A stretch of DNA of 64,000 nucleotides, taken from Chryseobacterium lathyri (GTDB lineage Bacteria > Bacteroidota > Bacteroidia > Flavobacteriales > Weeksellaceae). Where the stretch lies: the NCBI RefSeq assembly GCF_003290185.1, contig NZ_QNFY01000003.1, positions 248,001 through 312,000 on the forward strand. The letters are read 5' to 3'. A program made the translations under genes and the position numbers. The notes below the pieces were generated by a model that saw only the letters and a list, made by a program, of their open reading frames with translations, ran no database searches and was not told the origin of the DNA. Positions 6,822 through 14,048 of this stretch are shown piece by piece. How positions within the stretch are numbered: the first letter of the stretch is position 1; every line of letters starts with the position of its first letter.

Positions 6822-9800
6822 ATGTCTAATAACAAAAGAATTTTCGTAGAAAAAAGAGGTATTTTCGATGTAGAAAGTCCAAAAATTTTTGATGAAGTAA
6901 AAGCGGTTGTGCCGTCAATCAAAAGTGTGAAAGTGTACAATGTGTACGATATTTTCAATTTGAATGATGGTGAATTCGAAAAGGTGGTCAACAGCACTTT
7001 CGTAGATCCGGTTACTGATATTTTACATGAAGAAAATCCTGCCGAAGGAATCTATTTTGCCATGGAGTTTTTGCCGGGCCAATATGACCAGCGTGCAGAT
7101 TCTGCACAACAGTGTATTGCTTTATTGACGGAGAATGAAAAGTCTAAAGTAAGAAGCGGAAAACTGATCCGGTTTGAAGGAGTTTCTGAAGCAGAGCTTG
7201 TAAAAATCAAGGATCTTCTGATCAATAAAGTGGAGTCTCAGGAAAAAGATCTTTCTACCTTAAATATTCCTGCAGATGAAATTCCGACAAAAGTTTTGAT
7301 CCACGAAAATTTCATCAGTTTCGATGATGCTGAGCTTGAAAATTTTTACAATAATCACGGTTTTGCATTAGGATTGGATGACCTGAAATTTATTCAGGAA
7401 TACTTTAAAACAGAAAAAAGAAATCCTACCGAAACGGAACTGAAAGTTTTAGACACCTATTGGAGTGACCACTGCCGTCATACCACCTTTGAAACAGAAT
7501 TGTCAGACATCCAGTTTGAAGGAGATTTTAAACATACATTGGAAACCATTTTCAATGACTATATTGAAAAAAGAAAATTCTTAGGCCGTGAGCTGAAGCC
7601 GATCTCTTTAATGGATCTGGCAACAGTATGCGGAAGATATTTCCATAAAACAGGTAACCTGGAGAATCTTGTTGTTTCAGACGAGATCAATGCATGTACC
7701 ATCCAGATCGAAGCTGAGTACGACGGTAAAAAAGAGCCGTGGTATTTATTATTCAAAAACGAAACCCACAATCACCCTACAGAAATTGAACCTTTTGGAG
7801 GTGCTTCAACATGTTTGGGAGGTGCTATCAGAGATCCTTTGTCCGGAAGATCATATGTATTCCAGGCGATGAGATTGACTGGTGCTGCCGATGTTTTAGA
7901 ACCGGTTGATAAAACCTTACCAGGAAAACTTCCTCAGAAAACCATTACAAAACAGGCTGCCAACGGATATTCCTCTTACGGAAACCAGATTGGTCTGGCC
8001 ACTACAATGGTTTCGGAAATCTATGATGAAGGTTACAAAGCCAAAAGAATGGAAGTAGGCTTCGTTACCGGAGCAGTTCCTATTGATTGGGTGAGACGTG
8101 AGAAGCCTGCAAATGGTGATTCCATCATTATTTTAGGAGGTGCAACAGGTCGTGACGGTGTTGGCGGGGCAAGCGGAAGCTCAAAAGAGCAGGACGAAAC
8201 CTCTATTCATACGATGAGCTCTGAAGTTCAGAAAGGAAATGCCGTTGAAGAACGTAAAATCCAGAGACTGTTCAGAGATCCTGCTGTAACAAAACTCATC
8301 AAAAAATCTAATGATTTCGGAGCAGGAGGTGTTTCTGTAGCCATCGGTGAAATTGCAGATTCTTTAGAAGTGAATCTTGATGTTTTACCTTTAAAATATG
8401 AAGGATTAAACGGAACTGAGCTTGCTATTTCCGAATCTCAGGAAAGAATGGCGGTTATAGTTGATCCGAAAGATAAAGAGCAATTTATCAAATTCTGTGA
8501 AGATGAAAACATTGTAGCTGTAGAAGTTGCAAAAGTGACGGATTCAGGTAGAATGCAGATGTTCTGGAAAGGCGATAAAATTGTTGATCTTTCAAGAGAA
8601 TTCTTAGATACCAACGGATGTTCAAAATCACAGGATGTAAAAATTACTCATCTTGAAGAAATAAAAGAAGAAGCAGCATCTTTTACAAAAGAGAACTTCC
8701 TTAAAATATTAAGCGATAAAAATGTAGCTTCCCAGAAAGGATTGCTGGAAATGTTTGATTCATCCATCGGTGCAACTACTGTTGCGATGCCTTTAGGTGG
8801 AAAATACCAGCAGACGCTGATGGAAGGGAGTGCCCAGACACTACCAATCTTAGGAGCAAAAAATATTGAAACTGTTTCCTTCGCAAGCTGGGGATTCGAT
8901 ACCGGAATTTCAAAACAAAATTCATTGCTGGGAGCCTCTTATGCCGTAGTAGAAAGTGTTGCTAAAATTGCTGCCATGGGAGGTGATTACAAAAATATCA
9001 GGTTAAGCTTCCAGGAATATTTCGAAAAACTGGGCCAGAATCCAGAGAAATGGGGCAAACCTTTAGCTTCTCTTTTAGGAGCTTATGATGCCCAGATCAA
9101 TTTAGGTCTTGCGGCTATCGGAGGAAAAGATTCTATGAGCGGTACATATCAGGATCTGAATGTTCCGCCGACTTTGATTTCATTTGCCTGTGCCAACGGT
9201 GAAAAGAAAAATGTAATTTCACCGGAATTCAAACAGGCTGGAAACAAAATATATTTCTTCAACCATATTCCCCAGGAAAACGGACTTCCTCATTATGAAA
9301 GCTTAAAAGGAATTTTCGAATTTATTTTTGAAAACATCAAAGCCGGAAAAATTGTTTCGGTAAAAACTGTTAAAGAAGGAGGTGCTGCGGTAGCTTTAGC
9401 CAAAATGAGCTTTGGAAACAGGCTTGGAGCAGAAATCAGTATTGACGAAAATGCTTTACTGGCTAAGAATATCGGTAGCCTAATTATCGAATCAAAAGAA
9501 GAGTTGAGTAATGCTTCTTTTCAGCAGATCGGTGAAGTAAAAGACTCAGGTATTTTAATGATAAATGGTATGGAATCTCCGATTCTGGATCTTCTGGCAG
9601 CGTATACCGGAACCTTCGAAAACCTTTTCCCAACCAAGGAAAAAGAAAAACTGACGGTTGAAATTGATGAGAACTCAAACTCAATCCATCCAAGAAATAT
9701 TGTCATTAAAAAACACGGAATTGCCAAGCCGAAAGTATTTGCTCCTGTATTTCCGGGAACAAACTGCGAGTACGATACCCTGAATGCATTCCAGAAAGAA

Positions 9801-10517
9801 GGTGCTGTGATCAGCAGCCTGCCTTTGAAAAATATCAGCCACCAATTGCTGGATGAAAGCATTGATGCATGGGTAGAAGAGATCAGAACATCTCAGATCC
9901 TTGCATTCTCAGGTGGTTTCTCAGCAGGTGATGAGCCGGATGGTTCTGCAAAGTTCATTGTAAACGTTCTGAAAAACGAGAAGATGAAAAACGCTGTTCA
10001 CGAATTACTGGACAGAGACGGAATGATCATCGGTATCTGTAACGGTTTCCAGGCATTGGTTAAATCCGGTCTGTTGCCTTACGGTAGAATCAAAGATCTG
10101 GATGAAAACTCTCCGACGCTGGCCCACAATGCCATTAGAAGACATATTTCCCAGATGGTGAATGTAAAGGTGATTAATGACGAAAGCCCTTGGTTAAAAG
10201 GAATGAAAGATCAGGTATTCACCATTCCGATCTCTCACGGGGAAGGACGTTTCATGGCTTCCGAAGAAGAAATCAAAAAGCTTTACGAAAACGGACAAAT
10301 CGCTACCCAATACATTGATCTTGATGGAAATATTGCCCACGGAATGCCTTTCAACCCCAATAACTCGTTATTCGGAATTGAAGGAATTACCAGCCCTTGC
10401 GGAAAGATTTACGGAAGAATGGGACACCCTGAGCGTTTTGCAGAAGGCCTCATGAAAAACATACCGACCGCGAATTACCACAATATATTCAAAAACGGAG
10501 TAGAATACTTCAAATAA
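6822..10517 (+). CDS. purL: Phosphoribosylformylglycinamidine synthase, single-chain
   Basis: 1231 residues, the large single-chain type. It converts FGAR to FGAM with glutamine and ATP (purine pathway step 4). The central synthase domains show FKNETHNHPTEIEPFGGA and the LGGAIRDPLSGR ATP-binding segment near residue 330. The C-terminal glutamine amidotransferase domain has FPGTNCEYDT, the nucleophile in GICNGFQALVKSGLLP, and HGEGRF. The end GRMGHPERFAEG is typical. The upstream gap contains a TCTAATATTTAAAATCTGAC-like stretch resembling the one before the GDSL gene. A strong terminator follows. Confidence 0.97.
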   Translation: MSNNKRIFVEKRGIFDVESPKIFDEVKAVVPSIKSVKVYNVYDIFNLNDGEFEKVVNSTFVDPVTDILHEENPAEGIYFAMEFLPGQYDQRADSAQQCIALLTENEKSKVRSGKLIRFEGVSEAELVKIKDLLINKVESQEKDLSTLNIPADEIPTKVLIHENFISFDDAELENFYNNHGFALGLDDLKFIQEYFKTEKRNPTETELKVLDTYWSDHCRHTTFETELSDIQFEGDFKHTLETIFNDYIEKRKFLGRELKPISLMDLATVCGRYFHKTGNLENLVVSDEINACTIQIEAEYDGKKEPWYLLFKNETHNHPTEIEPFGGASTCLGGAIRDPLSGRSYVFQAMRLTGAADVLEPVDKTLPGKLPQKTITKQAANGYSSYGNQIGLATTMVSEIYDEGYKAKRMEVGFVTGAVPIDWVRREKPANGDSIIILGGATGRDGVGGASGSSKEQDETSIHTMSSEVQKGNAVEERKIQRLFRDPAVTKLIKKSNDFGAGGVSVAIGEIADSLEVNLDVLPLKYEGLNGTELAISESQERMAVIVDPKDKEQFIKFCEDENIVAVEVAKVTDSGRMQMFWKGDKIVDLSREFLDTNGCSKSQDVKITHLEEIKEEAASFTKENFLKILSDKNVASQKGLLEMFDSSIGATTVAMPLGGKYQQTLMEGSAQTLPILGAKNIETVSFASWGFDTGISKQNSLLGASYAVVESVAKIAAMGGDYKNIRLSFQEYFEKLGQNPEKWGKPLASLLGAYDAQINLGLAAIGGKDSMSGTYQDLNVPPTLISFACANGEKKNVISPEFKQAGNKIYFFNHIPQENGLPHYESLKGIFEFIFENIKAGKIVSVKTVKEGGAAVALAKMSFGNRLGAEISIDENALLAKNIGSLIIESKEELSNASFQQIGEVKDSGILMINGMESPILDLLAAYTGTFENLFPTKEKEKLTVEIDENSNSIHPRNIVIKKHGIAKPKVFAPVFPGTNCEYDTLNAFQKEGAVISSLPLKNISHQLLDESIDAWVEEIRTSQILAFSGGFSAGDEPDGSAKFIVNVLKNEKMKNAVHELLDRDGMIIGICNGFQALVKSGLLPYGRIKDLDENSPTLAHNAIRRHISQMVNVKVINDESPWLKGMKDQVFTIPISHGEGRFMASEEEIKKLYENGQIATQYIDLDGNIAHGMPFNPNNSLFGIEGITSPCGKIYGRMGHPERFAEGLMKNIPTANYHNIFKNGVEYFK

Positions 10518-10523
10518 AATAGA

Positions 10524-10556
10524 AATGACCGCCACTGAATGGCGGTCATTTTTTTA
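10524..10556 (+). terminator. Rho-independent terminator after purL
   Basis: An 11-base arm (AATGACCGCCA) pairs with TGGCGGTCATT around a short loop, followed by T residues. Confidence 0.9.
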
Positions 10557-10593
10557 TATTTACAAGGATTAAGTTTATAAAAATTAAACAGGG

Positions 10594-10995
10594 TTGGAGT
10601 CAGATAAAAATAAAATAATCACAATCGATGGCAGGCACTTTTCAGATCTTCCTGGGTTCTACCATGAGGTTTCCTTAGTGTTGATGAAAGATACAGACTG
10701 GAAAGCAGGAACACTGGACGGCTTTGACGACATTCTGTATGGTGGTTTCGGTGTATTTGAAGGCGGAGAAGAAATTGAGATCATATGGAAAGAATCTCAA
10801 AAATCAAAAGAAGATCTAGGCCTCGAACCCACCCGGAATTTTTACCAGAACAAGATCAGACAGGGAAAACCATTTGACATACAGTTAATGCAGCAAAAAC
10901 TGGAGGATTTGCTGTCAGGAAAAGGCCAGACCCTATTTGAAATTTTAGTCGAAATTATAGAATCACACAAAAATATTACACTAATTTTGGAGTGA
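10594..10995 (+). CDS. Barstar-family protein (RNase inhibitor fold), TTG start
   Basis: 133 residues. It resembles barstar: a start strand IITIDGRHFSDLPGFYHEVS, the WKAGTLDGFDDILYGGFG segment that in barstar forms the barnase-binding helix and loop, and a C-terminal strand NITLILE. The frame has no ATG before the conserved core; TTG at 10594 leaves ten residues ahead of it, and an in-frame stop lies further up. A TATATTTA element at 10555 may be its -7 box. No barnase-like RNase gene is adjacent, so it is an orphan inhibitor, perhaps guarding against an incoming toxin. Confidence 0.75.
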   Translation: MESDKNKIITIDGRHFSDLPGFYHEVSLVLMKDTDWKAGTLDGFDDILYGGFGVFEGGEEIEIIWKESQKSKEDLGLEPTRNFYQNKIRQGKPFDIQLMQQKLEDLLSGKGQTLFEILVEIIESHKNITLILE

Positions 10996-11090
10996 TATTA
11001 GACGAATGATAAATAATGAATTGTGTTCAACAGTATTGCTTATATTCCAACAGTACTAACATCTAATTTCTAATATCTAACATCTTTAAT

Positions 11091-11717
11091 ATGAAGAAAA
11101 TGATTTATGGGCTGTTCTTCGGAGACAGCATTACGTATGGAGAATATGACGGAGTATTCGGAGGTTGGGTTGATATTCTTAAAAGATATGCCCTGCAGCA
11201 GTTTCATGAAGGAAGCAACGAATTGATTCTTTTTAATCTGGGAATAGGAGGCGAAACAACAGAGGGCTTGTTAAAACGGATGCCTTATGAGCTGGCAGCC
11301 AGAAATTCAGCAGAAGGAAATATAGTTTTTATTGGGTACGGAGCCAATGATCTGGCCATAAAGGACGGAGTACCTATGGTAAGTACTGTCCAGTTTAGAA
11401 ATAATATGATTGAAGCTATTCATCATGCAAAACAGTATACGAATGATATTTATCTGGTAAGCATTCTTCCTGTTTCCCGGAAAATAGATGGAGTGCAGAC
11501 TGCAACTGGAAAATTAAGAACAGGTGAGGAAATTCTGGTTTATAATCAGATTCTTAAAGATATCGCGGTTGAAAATACCTTGCATTATATTGATTTTTAT
11601 ACTGTATTTTTAAGAGATAAGGAAATTTTACTTTCCGGAGACGGTGTTCATCCTAATGAAAAAGGCTACGGCGTAATGGCTGAAACCGCCATACCAATTA
11701 TAGAAAAATATTTATAA
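11091..11717 (+). CDS. SGNH/GDSL-family hydrolase
   Basis: 208 residues, no signal peptide, so probably cytosolic. Block I is FFGDSITYGEYDGVFGGW (nucleophilic Ser), block II GIGGETTEGLL (Gly), block III GYGANDL (Asn) and block V DGVHPNEKGYG (Asp and His). This is the full catalytic set of SGNH esterases/lipases of the TesA or arylesterase type. The substrate cannot be deduced. Just upstream (about 11059-11088) is a stretch with repeated TCTAA units (ACATCTAATTTCTAATATC), similar to that before purL. Confidence 0.85.
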   Translation: MKKMIYGLFFGDSITYGEYDGVFGGWVDILKRYALQQFHEGSNELILFNLGIGGETTEGLLKRMPYELAARNSAEGNIVFIGYGANDLAIKDGVPMVSTVQFRNNMIEAIHHAKQYTNDIYLVSILPVSRKIDGVQTATGKLRTGEEILVYNQILKDIAVENTLHYIDFYTVFLRDKEILLSGDGVHPNEKGYGVMAETAIPIIEKYL

Positions 11718-11785
11718 GATTAATTTATCTTAACGTAGTGAAATATTAATTTTATTTGTAGTTTTAGGATTACAAATAAAAAAGT

Positions 11786-11968
11786 ATGAAAAATCTGAAA
11801 AAACTTAAAAGACAGGAACTGAAAAATGTAAATGGAAAAGGGGTAAACCCACCTTTGATTACTGTCCCTGTTGATGAAAACGGATATTGTAATTATCCTT
11901 ATGGCTGGTATTGTCCAAAATTTAACGGCTGTATGACCTCCGAATCCTGGGACTTTCACTGCTCTTAA
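11786..11968 (+). CDS. Bacteriocin-like peptide, third member, degenerate leader end (60 aa)
   Basis: 60 residues. The leader MKNLKKLKRQELKNVNGKG matches the peptides at 2209 and 2464, but the usual GG cleavage site reads NGKG, so processing may differ or be lost. The core is longer, with four cysteines spaced C-x7-C-x5-C-x9-C and many aromatic residues (YGWYCPKF, ESWDFHC). No exporter or modifying enzyme is nearby. It ends at a hairpin shared with dgkA on the other strand. Confidence 0.75.
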   Translation: MKNLKKLKRQELKNVNGKGVNPPLITVPVDENGYCNYPYGWYCPKFNGCMTSESWDFHCS

Positions 11969-11975
11969 AAACTAC

Positions 11976-12006
11976 AAAGCATTCCTCTTCGGGATGCTTT
12001 TTTATT
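11976..12006. terminator. Terminator between the leader peptide and dgkA
   Basis: AAAGCATTCC pairs with GGGATGCTTT (one mismatch) around CTCTTC, followed by T residues on the plus strand. It overlaps the dgkA stop and could end both convergent transcripts. Confidence 0.8.
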
Positions 12007-12358
12007 GAAATATATACTTCCAATAAACAATAACTCCCACAATAACGGACCCAATTGTCATCAGAAGAGTGGCTCCGGCAGAAATATCCTTAATAAAACC
12101 GATTCTTTTATCAAAATCAGGCTGAACCATATCACATATCTTTTCTATGGCTGTATTGAATATTTCAGCACTTAAAACACCTATTGACGCTATAAGAATA
12201 AGCATGATATCAATTGATGAAAGCTTAAAATAGCATATCAGAATCAGATTTATCAAGAAAGCAGCAAGTTCAATCCGGAAATTTCTTTCCGTTTTTATCA
12301 TCAGGAAAATACCCCGGAAAGCATTTAAAAAACTTCTGTGAACAGGCGGTTTTTGCAT
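12002..12358 (-). CDS. dgkA: Diacylglycerol/undecaprenol kinase family protein
   Basis: 118 residues, inner-membrane. It shows the small DgkA-type fold: an amphipathic N terminus (MQKPPVHRSFLNAFRGIFLMIKTERNFRIE), then three hydrophobic segments. The conserved motif AEIFNTAIEKICDMV is followed by the FIKDISAGA segment, which carries the active-site Glu, Asn and Asp/Lys residues. Gram-positive relatives phosphorylate undecaprenol and the E. coli enzyme phosphorylates diacylglycerol; which substrate applies here cannot be told. Its promoter is one of the best in the window. Confidence 0.9.
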   Translation of the reverse strand: MQKPPVHRSFLNAFRGIFLMIKTERNFRIELAAFLINLILICYFKLSSIDIMLILIASIGVLSAEIFNTAIEKICDMVQPDFDKRIGFIKDISAGATLLMTIGSVIVGVIVYWKYIFQ

Positions 12359-12371
12359 AGCTTATTTTTAA

Positions 12372-12399
12372 CAAAGATAGGATTTGTAATTTGATACAA
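12372..12399 (-). promoter_or_regulatory. Promoter of dgkA
   Basis: On the minus strand, TTG (12397-12399) is followed by 17 bases and TATCTTTG (12372-12379), matching the Bacteroidota -33/-7 pattern, about 13 bases ahead of the start codon. Confidence 0.65.
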
Positions 12400-12583
12400 G
12401 TGAAATATTCAGGATCCATTTTCATACTTATATTCACTCACCAATGAGAAAATAAAGATCAGATTTTGATCAGAATTAATGATTAGAAGTAAATACGGAC
12501 ATTAAAATCATGTCTTAAAACCGCTTAATGATATTTGTTCAAAACTCCTTAAGATTATTTTTTTCATTATAGTTTCTATTTAT

Positions 12584-12591
12584 TATATTTG
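12584..12591 (+). promoter_or_regulatory. Candidate -7 element of dnaN
   Basis: TATATTTG fits TAnnTTTG and lies 21 bases before the dnaN ATG. The -33 position is T-rich but not a clear TTTG. Confidence 0.55.
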
Positions 12592-12612
12592 TAGAAACTT
12601 ATTTTTAAATCT

Positions 12613-13743
12613 ATGAAATTTATTATTTCAAGTGGTGAACTGCAGAAAGCATTGCAAACTGTAAGTGGCGTAATATCAAGCTCTCAATCGAGACCGATTT
12701 TAGAAAACTATCTTTTTGAATTAGACGGAAATAACGTTACCATTACAGCATCTGATGGCGAGACTACTCTTGTTACCTCTCTGGACGTAAAGTCTGATGA
12801 TTCGGGTAAATTTGCCGTTCCTGCTAAAATTTTTCAAGATTTTATCAAGACGTATGGAGAACAGCCTTTAACGTTCGTTGTAAAGGATAATGCAGAAGGA
12901 ACCGGAAGCCAGCTTGAGATTTTAGATGAGAAAGACAATTTCGCTGTAGCACTGGATAACGCCGACGATTATCCGGAACTTCCCGAATTTGATGCAGCTC
13001 AAAGTGTAGCTATGCCGGCAGGAGTTTTATCTGAAGCATTGACAAACACTCTTTTTGCAACAAGCAATGACTCTCTTCGTCCCGTAATGACCGGAGTATT
13101 GTTCCAGTTTGGAGAAAATGAAACCAATTTTGTTTCTACAGATTCCCACAGACTGGTAGTTTATAAAAGAACAGATCTGATGAATGCCGAGCCAATGGAA
13201 TTCATCATGCCTAAAAAACCTTTGAACATTTTCAAAAATATTCTGGCCAGCTCCAACGAAGACGTTACCATCGACTTCAATGAGAATATGGCTAAATTTA
13301 CTTTTGGAAAACATATCTGGATCTGTAGATTGATAGATGGTAAATACCCTAATTATACAGCGGTAATTCCGAAAGAGAATCCAAATGTACTGACGATCAA
13401 CAGAAATCTTCTTCTGGGAGCGATCAAAAGAGCATCAATCATGTCCAATAAATCTACCAACCAGGTAAGATTTAAGCTGTCTGCCAATATTCTTCACCTT
13501 CATGCAGAAGATACAGAATATGCAAACAAAGCAGATATGCAGATTCCTTGCGATTATAACGGGGAAGACATCAATATTGGTTTCAGTTCCAAGTTTTTAA
13601 CGGAAATGCTTACCATTTTAGGTTCTGACGATATCACTATGAAAATGTCTCAGCCAAACAGACCAGGAATCATAGAACCTCTTGACGGTCTTGAAGAAAG
13701 TGAAAATATTCTGATGTTATCAATGCCGGTAATCGGGTTGTAA
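12613..13743 (+). CDS. dnaN: DNA polymerase III beta subunit (sliding clamp)
   Basis: 376 residues, the normal length. It starts MKFIISSGELQKALQTVSGVI and shows the three clamp domains, with typical segments SSSQSRPILENYL, SLRPVMTGVLF (middle domain), FVSTDSHRLVVYKR, LIDGKYPNY and the C-terminal MLSMPVIGL. It forms the ring that tethers polymerase to DNA. It is not next to dnaA or recF here, as is common in Flavobacteriia. It has its own promoter and terminator. Confidence 0.97.
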   Translation: MKFIISSGELQKALQTVSGVISSSQSRPILENYLFELDGNNVTITASDGETTLVTSLDVKSDDSGKFAVPAKIFQDFIKTYGEQPLTFVVKDNAEGTGSQLEILDEKDNFAVALDNADDYPELPEFDAAQSVAMPAGVLSEALTNTLFATSNDSLRPVMTGVLFQFGENETNFVSTDSHRLVVYKRTDLMNAEPMEFIMPKKPLNIFKNILASSNEDVTIDFNENMAKFTFGKHIWICRLIDGKYPNYTAVIPKENPNVLTINRNLLLGAIKRASIMSNKSTNQVRFKLSANILHLHAEDTEYANKADMQIPCDYNGEDINIGFSSKFLTEMLTILGSDDITMKMSQPNRPGIIEPLDGLEESENILMLSMPVIGL

Positions 13744-13765
13744 TATTTGAAACCAATAAAAATAT

Positions 13766-13798
13766 AAGAGATTGAATTTTTTCAGTCTCTTTTTTTTA
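13766..13798 (+). terminator. Rho-independent terminator after dnaN
   Basis: AGAGATTGAA pairs with TTCAGTCTCT (one G-T pair) around a T loop, followed by T residues. Confidence 0.8.
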
Positions 13799-13981
13799 TT
13801 TTAAATGAGTTCTGGTTTTTAAAAGATTAATTTTAGTGAATAACTGCAAATTCTAAAGATAATATCAACAAATTTATCTTTTTTTATAGGAAAACTTGCT
13901 CATTCAACAAGAAGAAATTAATAAAAACTATTTGTTTTAAAATGATTCCTAAATTTCTCTATTTCTTAAAAAAACACGACA

Positions 13982-14012
13982 TTTGTACGGGAAAATTGTA
14001 CAGTACATATTG
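13982..14012 (+). promoter_or_regulatory. Possible promoter/operator before pheT
   Basis: The 305-base gap between dnaN and pheT has no gene. Near its end, TTTG (13982-13985) is followed 18 bases later by TACATATTG, an imperfect -7 box. TTGTAC occurs twice (13983, 13996), and the second is part of the inverted pair TGTAC/GTACA (13997-14007) lying over the promoter spacer. Confidence 0.35.
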
Positions 14013-14048
14013 TGCGAAAATTCAATAATTTTTTTCAAAATATAGCAA

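Noticed and set aside
9521..9862. A 113-codon minus-strand frame inside purL
   Set aside because: A by-product of purL codon use; the frame opposite a conserved amidotransferase region is open by chance.
13744..14048. A hidden gene in the gap between dnaN and pheT
   Set aside because: No frame of useful length with a start is present; the stretch is AT-rich and holds a terminator and a possible promoter only.
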